Positions 45,200 through 56,245 of a stretch of 64,000 nt of DNA are shown here, piece after piece. Source of the stretch: Puccinia triticina (lineage: Eukaryota > Basidiomycota > Pucciniomycetes > Pucciniales > Pucciniaceae); the NCBI RefSeq assembly GCF_026914185.1, contig NC_070561.1, positions 6,944,001 to 7,008,000 of the forward strand. The letters run 5' to 3'. Position 1 is the first letter of the stretch; each line of letters begins with the position of its first letter. Made by a program: the position numbers and the translations under genes. The notes below the pieces were generated by a model. That model made no database searches. It had not been told where the DNA came from and worked only from the letters and a program-made list of their open reading frames with translations.

Positions 45200-45372
45200 T
45201 CTGGTTGTCTTTTCTAGTGTTTGTTTGCTTCCCAAAACCCACTAAGACCCACGTATTCCACCCAATCTGTAAATTCAATGACAAATTAGTCTAAAAATCC
45301 ATATATTCAGCTGGTACAATAGTTAACACCTCTGTACCCGCCAGAAATTCCAGGTGGACAGCACAGCAAAAA
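45200..45372. promoter_or_regulatory. shared 5' region between divergent genes X and Y, copy A
   Basis: 173 bp between the divergent start codons. It matches the copy B region (57634-57804) in order and spacing, best over TATTCAGCTGGTACAATAG plus TTAACACCTCTGTACCC, which precedes the gene Y ATG in both copies. The retained identity next to otherwise decayed coding sequence suggests 5' UTR or promoter elements. Role inferred. Confidence 0.55.
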
Positions 45373-45910
45373 ATGTTTTCTCAATTCTTGGTTGTTGCTT
45401 TGCTTTGCACCACCACCCATTTCTGGGAGATGAATCATTAGATTGTTCCAATGCAACACATCATTTGGTTCAATAAGACCAATTGGATCAATTGATTCCC
45501 GTTCATGGTAGTCAAACCCTCCCGTGATGGAGGTCTCTACATGGTTTTTTCAAGGAGGCCACCAGATGTCAAGAACATTGACGCAAGGAGCATGCGCTTC
45601 GACCTGGAAGATGTGGAAACAGCGCTGAAAAAACAAGGCAGGGAAGAAGCTATTGAAGAACTGAAATGCCTGTCAAATAATCTCCTGGCAGTAAATGATA
45701 AGTGGTCAGACAAAAATGCCTGGGAGAAATACTACGGTCCAAGCCGTACGGTGGGTGAGCTGAAATGTTCACCCTCAAAATTTTCATTGCAGAACCTCAG
45801 GCAAGTGACCTGAAGTCATGGGGTTGGCTAAAGGGGTGGAGAATAAATCACCAAGAATGATTATGGAAGAAAAAAAATGAAAAAATGAAAAAATGAACAG
45901 TGTGAAAATG

Positions 45911-47192
45911 TAGGGTCTGGCTTTAGGCACGCCAAAAAGATGCCGGATGCACGCCAAAAAAGGTGTGAACTCTGGACCACTCCAAGATTTTTGGAGTGGA
46001 GGATTGTTCACTCCAAAACCAGCCCCCATTTGGAGTTCCCGACCCGGCACTCCAGGCTGGTATGGAGTGAACACCCTGCCACGCCAAAAACAGCCCCTCC
46101 TCAATGGCCTGTCTGCACCGGCCATCAAGGGCAGTATGTACATCTGATGACTGGCACAGGCCGGCCGTTGAGGGCAGTACACTCAACGAACGGCACAGGC
46201 CGGCCATTGAGGGAAGTACACTCAATGACCAGCACAGGCTGGCCATTGAGGGAAGTACACTCAATGACTGGCACAGGCCAGCCATTGAGGGCAGTACACT
46301 CAATGACCAGTACAGGCCGGTCATTGAGAAGACACACCCCTCTCAATGCCTGGCATAGACCGGTCATTGAAAGACACACTCCTCTTGATGACCGGCATAG
46401 ACCGGTCATTGAGAGACACACTCCTCTTGATGACCGGCATAGACCGGTCATTGAGGGACACACTCCTCTTGATGACCGGCATAGACCGGTCATTGAGAGA
46501 CACACTCCACTTGATGACCGGCATAGACTGGTCATCAAGAGACACACTCCTCTTGATGAATGACATAGACCGGTAATTGAGAGACACACTCCTCTTGATG
46601 ACCGTCATAGACCAGTCATCAAGAGACACACTCCTCTCAATGAACGGCATAGACCAGTCATTGAGAGGATCCATCCCTCTCGATGACCGGTTTGCACCGG
46701 TCATCAAGAGGACACACCCCTCTTGATGACCGGTCTATGCTGGTCATTGAGAGGAGTGTGTCTCTCAATGACGGGTCTATGCCGGTCATCAAGAGGAGTG
46801 TGTCTCTCAATGAACAGTCTATGCCGGTCATCAAGAGGAGTGTGTCTCTCAATGACCGGTCTATGCCGGTCATCAAGAGGGGTTTGTCTGCTCTATGACC
46901 GGCCTGTGCCGGTCATTGAGTGTACTGCCCTTGATGGCTGGCCTGTGCCGGTCATCAAGTGTACATACTGCCCTCAATGGCCGGCGCAGACCGGCCATCA
47001 AGGGGGGGCTGGTTTTGGTGTGGCAGGGTATTCAGTCCATAACAGCCTGGAGTGCCGGGTTGGGCACTCCAAATGGGGGCTGGTTTTGGAGTGAACAATC
47101 CTCCACTCCAGAAATTTTGGAGTGGTCCGGAGTTCACGCCTTTTTTGGCGTGCATCCGGCATTTCTTTGGCGTGCCTAAAGCCTGACCCAAA
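45911..47192. mobile_element. MULE-like non-autonomous element with mirror minisatellite core
   Basis: Termini GGGTCTGGCTTTAGGCACG (45911) and its inverted form ending GCCTGACCC (47192) belong to the same GGGTCAGGCTWWA family as the elements at 59272, 62557 and 62896. The flanks AAAATGTA and AAAATTTA are a possible 8-bp duplication with one mismatch. The arms continue inward (ACTCCAAAACCAGCCCCCAT near 46011 and inverted near 47075) to a palindromic minisatellite at 46130-46990. MULE assignment rests on long inverted arms and the 9-bp duplication of the sister copy at 59272. Confidence 0.7.
46130..46990. repeat. 42-bp palindromic minisatellite, mirror-image array (ACCGG..CCGGT)
   Basis: The unit GACCGGCATAGACCGGTCA followed by TTGAGAGACACACTCCTCTTGAT repeats every 42 bp; CATTGA starts at 46407 and 46449, for example. 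Right of about 46690 the same unit appears as its reverse complement. Each unit holds two self-complementary parts, the CCGG core and a CAAGAGG..CCTCTTG spacer. About 20 units. The 60-200-codon frames here are repeat artefacts. Confidence 0.92.
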
Positions 47193-47206
47193 ATTTAAAA
47201 ATTTAA

Positions 47207-48262
47207 CGGACTTACTTCGCGCACTGCCGGAAACTCTTTGGGCACTGTGGGAGTTGTCATGCCAATGTCCAGGCCCCAGTGCGCGCTTCCGCCACGGCTC
47301 TTTGCACTGTCAGAAACCAAAATGTAAGGTGTGCACTATGGGATTCAAACCCATGTCCTCAAACTTCATGAGTGATGCTTTTTACCAACTAACACCACCC
47401 GCAAAGGGGGTGTGTCAAAGGCAAAGGGGGCTTGGGGTACTGGTTAGCGGTATTCGCGCCAGCCCCACTGAGTTAATACTCACTAAAAATTTTGGATCTC
47501 ATCTGAGATACTCAAACCTGTTTATCATAAGGGGAAACCCTTGATAAACAGTTCCATGAGTTACAGGTTTTAGTGAACTTAGATTAGATAACCAATGCTT
47601 CACCACTCATTAAATAATTTTCTCATGATCTCTTTGTGTTGTTTTAAAATTTCCCTCAGAAATACACACTCCTTTGGATAAAAACTATTTTCCCCCAAAA
47701 AAACACTTGCATTTTCAATGATCTACTTCTTTTAGGGGCCCCAGCTTTAATCCTTACAGCCAATAAGTGATTCCACAGCTTTAATCAAGCTAAAAAAAAT
47801 CAGAACCATCACTGAGGAGACCAGGGAGTTGATCACTGCCCCAACATGGTTAAATTGCATCAATAACTATTTGACATACAGGAAAGCGGGTGATAATTCT
47901 AAAAATCATCAGGATGTGAAATTGCACATGCACTATTATAATTATACTTTGAAGTTTTTGAGGCTACTGGGTCACAGGAAGCGGCATTTTTAATGCTTTC
48001 CGCGTCAAAATATGATTTTTTCATGTCAATTTTTTCTAGGCTCAAGGAGACTCCTAACTGACTTGATCATTTTTTTGGGGGATCACAAAAAGTCATTTTA
48101 TTGATTCATCCAAAAATATCTCACAAAAGGCGAGGAGTTTTTTTGGGGGAACACGCCGTGCGCGAAGAGCCGTGGCAGAAGCGCGCACTGGGGGCTGGAC
48201 GTTGAGACAACGACCCAAACAGTGCGCAAAGAGTTTTCCGCAGTGTGCAAATTAAGTCCGCA
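47207..48262. repeat. inverted repeat pair with GCGCGCACTG motifs
   Basis: About 47207-47315 (CTTCGCGCACTGCCGGAAAC ... CCACGGCTCTTTGCAC) is the reverse complement, with moderate divergence, of about 48154-48262. The ~840-bp interior is AT-rich with a tRNA-like sequence and no gene. This may be another nested element. Confidence 0.7.
47328..47400 (-). other. tRNA-Met(CAT)-like sequence
   Basis: On the minus strand: GTTAGTTGGTAAAAAGCA as D region, CTCATGA loop with CAT, and T arm ATGGG-TTTGAAT-CCCAT (perfect 5-bp stem). The acceptor and anticodon stems pair imperfectly. Probably a pseudogene or tRNA-derived repeat inside the 3-kb element. Confidence 0.4.
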
Positions 48263-48267
48263 ATTTA

Positions 48268-48596
48268 GTGCAAATTGCTCAGAATTTTTATTATTGTTCA
48301 AACCAAGAAGAGAAAATCAGAGAGCACAGTATGGAATGTGACAGGAATGATAAAAATTGAAAAAAATTGAAACCATTTTCAATGATTTTTATTGGGTCAA
48401 ATACATTTGGTCAAGTTGGTGTTGATTTGGCCTACAGCTACCTGAATTCTACTTCAAATTGGTGGATATCCCATTCAACCAAAATGTCATTGAAAATGGT
48501 TTCATTTTTTTATCATTCCTGTCACATGCCATACTGTGCTCTCTGATTTTCTCTTCTTGGTTTGAACAATAATAAAGATTCTGAGCAATTTGCATT
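48268..48596. repeat. hairpin element with ~115-bp arms
   Basis: About 48268-48385 and 48488-48596 are near-perfect inverted copies (AATTGCTCAGAATYTTTATT ... AATGACATTT side), separated by about 100 bp of unrelated AT-rich sequence. No coding. Confidence 0.8.
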
Positions 48597-49257
48597 AAAT
48601 TGTTAATTCTTCACACTGTTCATTTTTTTTCTTTCATAATCATTCTTGGTGACTTATTTTCCCTCCCTGTAGCCAACCCCATGACTTCAGGTCACTTGCC
48701 TGAGGTTCTGCAATGAAAAGTTTGAGGGTGAAAATTTCAGCTCACCCACTGTACGCAGTCAAAATAAAGAGATAGCAAATCTTATCAATGCGGTCTGTAC
48801 TCAGCTACTCAACGCCCAATCACCCAGCATCATCATCTCTCCCGTCGACGAAAAGGTACACATCCAATATCCCGTGATTGAATCAAATCAGTCAGTAGCA
48901 AGCTTCCTAAGAACAGAGACAACATTCAAAGAGATGATAGACAAAATGTCGAAAATGCAATTTGTTAAAAAAAATCGGCTATCAATCAAGTTTATGTCAT
49001 GGCCAAAGGAAACAATTGCAAGAGTCAACGAGCAAGCTGGCCCAGTGAATCTATTGATGAGCTTTGTTCACATCAAAACGCTGGGGTGAAGCAGGGTGAA
49101 GCTGTTTGTGATGCATCCTGGCACGGAACCAATAGTCCGTCAAGCTCTGAATCAAGTCTTGCAAACCAACCTTCCTGACATCCCTCTGTACCTTGGGGAC
49201 GCAGTTCCAAAACCAAAAACTGGAATTTGCAACCAATTTCTTAAACTTTTTCATTAG

Positions 49258-51109
49258 GAACAGTCTCTCTTGTTTCATACTATTGGCATATATGGTGGTT
49301 TCCTCTCTATCAACAGTTAGGTGAACTGATACTTTTATGTAGTAATGCGCAGTAGTTGTAACTAGCTGCTACTTTTAGACAGCTCACCTGTTTGCTTGTA
49401 AGGCTCTCTAGCCAAGAGTATCTTCATCAGCTTGCCCCTGCTCACATCTCTCCAACACAAAACACAGGTCCTTTCTATCTTTTCTTAATTTTTCTTTTTA
49501 TTTTTTCCCATCTCAGTTGCTTGAGCTTGGTTGTTGCAGTTCAAGCAGCGCGAACGTGAGAGGCGACGCTCCGCACCAGCGCGCGATGGAAACACCAGCG
49601 AGCAGGGGAGTGCGCCTCCCCAAAACAAACAACCGGGTTCCGCAGTCGAGTTCGGGCCGGCGAGCAGCCAGTGCCGGCTGACAGCAACCGGCTCGGAACC
49701 GCTAACACACCGCCGACCACGATTCGCCGCTGAATCTTTGCTGAGAGGAATCCTTTTTGCCCCAACCTCTTTGCAGAAACTACCGCAGCCGTAAAAAGGT
49801 TGTCTGGGATTGGCCAGATCTGGAACGGAACTCAAGGCTCAGGTGGAGCGAGAGACCCAACAAGAAGCGCCTTCAGGGCTACGAAGATCTACCAGAAGAA
49901 ATAGATCTTCGAACCCTCGCATCAGACGGCACTCAAACAGCAGCACCAAAGTGCAAGAATCAGAAGAACTAAGAGTTATTTATTTCATAAGAGTTTTGAT
50001 CGTGCAAATGCAAGAAACAGAAAAGGAAAACAACGGTTGCTCTTACCTAAGAGCAAGGGTAAGAAAACCGAGAACTTCTTGAGATGAGTAAAGTTTGGAA
50101 TAAGGTGAACGGTTTTAAAGGCGAAAGAGTAAATGAGAAGTAGCTTCAATGGAATGGAAAATGAAAGTAAGAGGTTGAGTGTAATCAAAATTAGGGGAGC
50201 ACGAGTTCGTGAGTTTAGAGTGTAATGCCTTGGCAGAGAATTAACAAGGCTGTAGAGTATGCCAATAGAGTAGTAGAGACAAGATTGTGATGGCGAGATA
50301 GAGAGAAGACAAGATGTTTTCAATGTTTTTATGTTTTAGCTCTAAAGGTTGTGAATTGCAGAGATGCTGGAGTGAGTAGAGCGAAGGCGCTGGGAATGTT
50401 GGGAAAGGCAAAAAAAAAATGGGATGAATGAGTTAACTCTTTGGCTGAACGACGGTCCTTTTTACAGACGATCTTCACTATACTGATAGGTTAGAGGCCC
50501 AATGAATTGGGAATCCCTTCGTGCTGAGGTTTTCAGGGTTCAGGACCAATTGTAGAGTCTAACAAAGGAATATATTTCAGTTATTCTCATTCTTTTAACA
50601 AGCACCTCATGTACTAGTAACAGCACGCCCACATCCGAAGCCAGCTTAGACCGTATTGGTTCCAGCCTCATTGATTGCATATCAGACCCCTCCATAGAAG
50701 GAAAGTCGATTGTTGTAAAGCCTTACCGTATAGAATGCTTGGTAGCTGACTGCACGCAAGACTCTTGTGTTAGACGGCAGCTGCTCCAGTACCTTAGCGG
50801 CTTGGATTAGGAGTCCTTGAATAGAAAGCTCCACTGAGCCCAAGGGACTTCCTTACTATCTAGCTCATTCGTGATTGAGTCCAGGCGCTGATAAGACATC
50901 AGCCGCTCCAATATTCTGCCCCTCAGCACGATCTCGTGTCCTCGCCTGCACCGCAGTGACTTTATTTCTCATCTATCTATCTTATTCATCATAGAGAGCC
51001 AGTCTTGTAAGGTACTTGCTTGTTTTTATTCTTATTCATATCTCCTAGCATGTCAGGATAGATTGCATACTCACACAAGAAATAAAATCTCTTAGTCTTG
51101 TGAAATCTA
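49258..51109. other. unclassified tract between the two gene-pair copies
   Basis: No complete gene. 49531-49976 holds GC-richer frames with an Arg/Ser-rich LRRSTRRNRSSNPR stretch that faintly resembles the linker between integrase and reverse transcriptase of Copia elements, but without catalytic motifs. 50000-51000 is mixed AT-rich sequence. It may be an old retroelement remnant. Confidence 0.3.
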
Positions 51110-51279
51110 TTAGCCAAATATACCTGTTGGTTTTAGAACTACGTGGCCGAGGTGCACAGGGATGTCAGGAAGATTGGTTCGCAAGACTCGCCCCAGAGCT
51201 TTACGGACGATCGATGCATGTTTACGATGCATCTCAATCAGCTTTATCCCGGCGTTCTGATGTGACCAAACCTTGTTTA

Positions 51280-51974
51280 TGTTAGAATTGACACAACTAA
51301 GATGTATTTCATCTGATTAGACTAGGAAACAATGAAGATGAAAACATGATAAGAATGGAAACAATTAAAGTACCTAAGAGCAGATTCGCTCGGGTACTTG
51401 AGTCTAAAGATAGCTGGCTGCTGTGCAGCTGAGGAACCTAAGGTTCTACTGAAGAGATTTTAGCTCAATGAGCCTGATGCGATAGTATCGCCGATGCGAG
51501 CTGCAAGAGTACCGGAACTGCAGCTGTCGAATGCTGGTAGCATACACGACCTATCAGTTCGGTATCTCTTGCTCTTAAGGCTCAACAATGATGGACTTAC
51601 CACCGCTAGCGGGGTTGGTAATCCTATCACGAAGGCTGAAACCGGGTCGGTCTGATTCGGCGTCGGATGAAGGTGAGCTGTAATATTAGAGGATCTCTAA
51701 TCAGCCACTCTTCTCCTAGCTGTGACGATCCCAATCGGCATGCTTACCTGGTAGGTGGCTTGTTGTATTTGGGTCGCTTGGGCTCTGCGTCGGTTGATGA
51801 CGTGGCTACAGGAAAAGGAGCAGAGGAATTAGCTTTCGCGTATTCCTTCTGCCTAGGAGCTACATGCATAATGCATGTGCCTGAGGGTCGCGCTGGCTCA
51901 CCATGATCCCCAGTAGGGTTAGGTTTAGAAGCCTTGCGCTTCCCCTGATTCGGGAACAAGCCCGAATCCTGACA
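51280..51974 (-). repeat. Copia 3' LTR
   Basis: Bounded by GTTTA on the outside and followed inward by a purine-rich CATGGCGGGA on the minus strand, the likely polypurine tract. The polyprotein reading frame runs on into this LTR and stops at 51744. Confidence 0.95.
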
Positions 51975-54900
51975 TCCCGCCATGCTTCGAGCCGGTAGGC
52001 TGGAAGCACTTAGAAACGAGGGTTTGATGCCGATGAGATCCAGAGCTCTGCGAATGATAACGCGTCCAACCGGTTTTGTGAGGAAATCAGCAGCGTTGGC
52101 TTCGGAGCGAATGTAACTGAGCTGGATGAGTTTTCGAGCCACTAGTTCTCGCACGAAATGAAGTCGGATTGACATGTGCTTGGTTCTGAAACTGTTTTGT
52201 GACGTTTTGCTCTTCGCCAAGTCAATTGCGCCTTTGTTGTCCACTAGCACTTGGATTTGATTGACTTCTGGGCGCGTCTTCACCTCAGTAATCAAGTTCG
52301 ACAGCCACGCAAGTTCTCGGCCGAGGTCGGAGAGTGCTTTGTACTCGGCCTCCGTCGTTGACAAGGAGACAGTGGCCTGCTTGGAAGATTTCCAAGCAAG
52401 TAAATGAGTGCCTGACATGATGGCGAATCCTGTTGATGAGCGTCGAGTGTCGGGACAATTCCCCCAGTCCGCGTCAACGTAGGCCTTCAGAGAGTTGTCT
52501 GTGTTCTTAATGTACGTGAGACTAAGATTCTTGGTGCCGGACAGATAGCGATACACTTGAACAGCCGCATGATAATGGAGGATTCCCGGCGACTCGAGAT
52601 ATTGAGATAAAGAACTAACGGCGTAGGCGATGTCCGGTCGTGTCAGGACGCTCAGGTAATTGAGTGAGCCAACTAGGGCACGGTAGTTCACCCCGGTTTT
52701 GCGAAAGTCAGCGATTTCTTGCTGAGTGGCCTTTCTGAGGTAGGCTTTTGGATTGAGCGGGCAGCTGGCCGGATGTAGCTTATCGAAGCCGAATTCCTCC
52801 AGCTTACGTTGAATAAATTGCGACTGATTGATTTGAACTGCACCATTGGTGCGCTTGATGTTCATACCCAGCAAAAATTCCGCTTCACCCATGTATTTTA
52901 TCCGGAATTCGGCCTCCATCTCTTCTTTGAATTTCAGTGGATTCTTGCTGACAAATACAAGGTCGTCTACATGGGCAAAGACATAGGTATCTTCACGACC
53001 AGTTACTCCGCGGCGATAGAAAACGCAGGGGTCAGCCACCGAGATCGAGAATCCGATTTTCTTTAGGTAAGTCGACAGCCGGTTGTACCAGACTAAAGGG
53101 GCTTGACGCAATCCGTAGATTGCTTTCTTGAGCTCGAGAACCGTGTTCGGTGGAAAGTCGAGACCCGGCGGTGGTAAGAGAGTTACTTTGTCCTCAAGGG
53201 GACAAGTCAGGAAGGCACTACGCACATCCAGTTGGTGTATTGCCAGGTTGTTGTCCACTGCGAAAGAGATGAACAGTCGCAGCGCGCACGGCCGACCCGT
53301 TGGAGCAAAACGTGACTCGAAGTCGACGCCGTGAGTTTGCCGGAAGCCCTGGGCACAAATCCGGGCTTTGAATTCCGTAACCTGGTTGTCCGGTCCAAGT
53401 TTCTTTCAAAACGCCCACGTTGCCGGGATCGGCGCATCAGCCGGTTCTCTAAGTCGCTGGAGCCACACATCATGTTGGATCATGTTGGCTGCTTCCTTCA
53501 GTTCAGCCTCCTTCCAGTTGAGAGCCTTGCCGGATCGCATGGCCTGCTTATGGTTAGCAGGATCCACGGGGACAGTTGTGTGGAACAGTTGCCGGCGACT
53601 GTAGTTACGGATGTTTGCCGGATCGATGTCACTGGTGATTTGAGTGGGGTGTCTTGGTCCGATAACCTTGATCACTCTGGCCGTCCGTGGTAGTTCCGAC
53701 TGAGAACCAACTTGGTCTTGGTCCACTTGCTCTTCATCGTCCTCACGATCCTCCAGTCTCGGGCCGGGAGCAATTTCATCAAGAATGCGATTGATGTCAT
53801 CCTCCTCCTCCCGCTCTTCATCTTCAGCTCGTTGCTGCTCAGCAATTTGATCTTCTTCCGCGAATGGCATCGGTTCAGAGGTGGTAAAAGAGGGTAGCTT
53901 GTTAACTCCATAGGCGTTGAGACTTTTGTGCATTGCTGCACATTGAGGAAAGGTGCCTTCGTCGAAATGAACTTGCTTGGATGTGACGATTGATCTGTCC
54001 TCGGGTCGATAAATGCGATAGGAGGAGAAATCATTGTTGTAACCGAGCATCACCCCGTCCCAAGCGATGGGTCCAAACTTCTGACCTCTGTTCTGTTTGG
54101 GCTTTACGATCCACGCACGACAGCCAAATGGTCGGAAGAACTTCAGATTAGGCTTCATCTGAAACATGATCTCAATAGGTGATGCTCGACTTTTAGAAAG
54201 CGAGGGCAGGCTGTTTGTTGTCGCTGTGGCTGACTTGACCGCTTCGCCCCACCATTCCGGGGCCATGTTGGCCTGCATCATCTGAGTACGAGTCATCTCG
54301 ATGACAGTGCGATTAGCACGTTCGGCGAATCCGTTGTGTTGCGGGGTGTAAGGCGGCGACACATGATGTTGAATGCCGGCCTCCTTCAAGATCTCGCTAA
54401 GATTCTTGCTCACGAACTCGCCTCCACCATCCGTAATCAATTTCTTGATTTGCTTGCCGGTTTGAGTCTCGAAGAATTTCTTGTACTCTACTATCGCTGA
54501 TGTCGCTCCGCTCTTTTCTTTGAGAATTTTGGTGTGAATATAACTGGAAAATTGATCAACAATGGTTAGAAAGTACCGTGCTCCATTGTTAGTGGCTGGA
54601 GTAATGGGCCCGACCAAGTCGGCGTGCACTGTGTCCAGGGGCGCAGTGGCAGCCTTGAAGTGGCTGTTGAAGGGCAGACGGGTGAATTTACCCTTCATAC
54701 ATGCATCGCATGCCTTTGTTTCTTCAGAGGCCAGTGGTTTACCGAGCATGGTTTCTATGCGTTTTCTGCTGGCGTGACCCATGCGGCGATGCCAAAGCTT
54801 GAACTCGCTCATCTTCGGGACTGACGCGGCCTGAGTGAAGTTCGCCATCGGTTGCTCCTGCAAGTCGCGCAAACCAACGATCTCGAAGATGTGATTAGAA

Positions 54901-56186
54901 GTGTCGACTGTTAGGGCATTCAGATCGTCAATCTTCACTTCGAATCCGTTTGGAAAAGGAGATATGGTAGCTTGATTCTCCAGCAGCTGCGCGAAGGAGA
55001 TTAGACTTCGAGTGAGATTTGAAACGTAGAGAGCATCCTTCAGTACAAGTTTTGCACCATTCGAGAATCTTAGGGTTGCATTTCCCTTGGCCACTGCGAA
55101 GAGTTCATTCTGATCCCATTTATTGCCGGTTGCAATACTGACTCGTACCGGTGAGGACGTGTCAAAAAGCTCAAAAGAATTCAGCATGTGATGACTTGCT
55201 CCTGAGTCGAGGACCATGCTCAAGCGCTCGCTATCGCCTTTGACGCCTGTCAGATATGCGAAAGCCGGGCGAACAATGTTGGCGGCAGGTCTTTCTCCGG
55301 TAGATGCTGTTGTAACGAGGCCGGTGGGAGCATTCTGGCGAGATTTCTTGAACAGACCCGGGTGAAGAGTCCAGCACTCCTCCTCGGGATGACCAGATAG
55401 AGGGTTATGCTTGTTGTCTCGACACGCATTTGGATTAGGACGTCGTTTTCTCGGATTATAGCCTCTGCTGGCAAATTGCGCAGCTTGAGTTGCTAAAGCC
55501 GTGGATGAGTTTGAGTTGCTGAAAGATGCCTCGCCTTGGTCCATGGTTGCGGTGACTGCGTCATGGTGAGCAATATCTCTCAATTTGGCGATAATATGCT
55601 TTGGGTTCGCCAAGAGTTCCGCGTTACTGATGAGTGTCTCCATTAGAGAGGGGAGCTTTCTTGAAATCCGAGCAATGATTGTGCAACTGAGTATGGTTGC
55701 TGGAACATCAAGGCCCATGGCTGCAAATTCCGCGAGCATCGCCTCAAGTTGAGTAATGTACCGATTAATATCGTTGTCGTACTGAATATCCTCCCATTTT
55801 CGCCACGCATGATAAATGGCGAGCACGGATGACGAGGCGTACTCATTCTTGAGTTCCTTCCAGATAGCAAAGGCGTCGTGGATGTTTGCATCGGTAATAA
55901 TGTGATTATAGATATCATCCTCGACATGGCCGCTGAGTATGGCTGCGGCACGAATGTATTCTTGCTTCTGGTCCTGTGTTGCGTTCTGCGGCAGCGGCTG
56001 CTCAATGCATTTGAGTAAGCTCTTCACAGCTAAGTACGTCTTAACCTTCCTCTGCCAGATAGGGAAGTTGTCGCCATCGAAGATCGGGCATTTGAAGAGA
56101 TCCCGTTCTTTGCTAGAGGAGGTGTTTGCGGCGGCTACGGCAGTTGCAGAGGTGGAAGCGGCGGGAGTTTGACGAGTACCAGCCAT
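51744..56186 (-). CDS. Copia Gag-Pol polyprotein with one in-frame TGA
   Basis: Starts at ATG 56186, about 60 bp inside the 5' LTR. Domains in order: Gag (about residues 30-220), a CCHC-like Cys/His stretch (C255..C271), aspartic protease (D327 in VLDSGASHH), integrase zinc finger (H466, H471, C493, C496), integrase core (D523, D586, E622), then a stop TGA at 53408-53406 after PATWAF. The same frame continues directly as KKLGPDNQVTEFKARICAQGF, reverse transcriptase (QLDVRSAFL, HVDD catalytic pair) and RNase H (AYVDADWG, TEAEY), ending at 51744 in the LTR. About 1480 codons. Apart from the TGA nothing is broken, so this is either a fresh nonsense mutation or a codon read through to regulate Pol output; most Copia elements use one uninterrupted frame. 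Confidence 0.95.
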
Positions 56187-56245
56187 AGCGATCTGCTCTT
56201 AGTTGATCCTGAGGTCGGAGGTCGAGACAGTCGAGACTGTAAATC

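Larger units (their letters stand above)
45751..48750. mobile_element. 3-kb element with ~150-bp inverted arms, inserted in gene Y copy A
   Basis: The left arm starts GTGGGTGAGCTGAAATG at 45751 and runs to about 45905. The right arm, about 48600-48750, is its inverted copy. The host bases GTACG occur on both sides (45746-45750 and 48751-48755), a possible 5-bp target duplication. Between the arms are a nested MULE-like element (45911-47192), a tRNA-like sequence, and two further inverted-repeat pairs (47207-47315 with 48154-48262; 48268-48385 with 48488-48596). No transposase is recognised. Confidence 0.75.
45373..49257 (+). pseudogene. gene Y, copy A: predicted secreted protein, interrupted and with stops
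   Basis: Aligns with gene Y copy B (57633 to 51110, minus). It begins MFSQFLVVALLCTTTH, a signal-peptide-like start, then has two in-frame stop codons in the first 41 codons. It opens again as FPFMVVKPSRDGGLY through YYGPSR at 45745. A 3-kb element (45751-48750) follows. The remainder resumes at 48760 as NKEIANLINAVCTQ with a +1 frame change, runs to ~49086, then a frame-shifted C-terminal part (QTNLPDIPLYLGD) ends at TAG 49255-49257. No known domain. At least two stops, two frame changes and one insertion make it non-functional. Confidence 0.75.

Noticed and set aside
46130..46990. Regular ~42-bp repeats with palindromic parts, CRISPR-like at first sight
   Set aside because: No unique spacers: the whole 42-bp unit repeats, the array inverts at its centre, there are no cas genes, and the genome is eukaryotic.
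51667..51906. 79-codon frame present in both Copia LTRs (51667 and 56633)
   Set aside because: Antisense to the polyprotein tail in the LTR; identical in both LTRs because the LTRs are identical, not because of selection.
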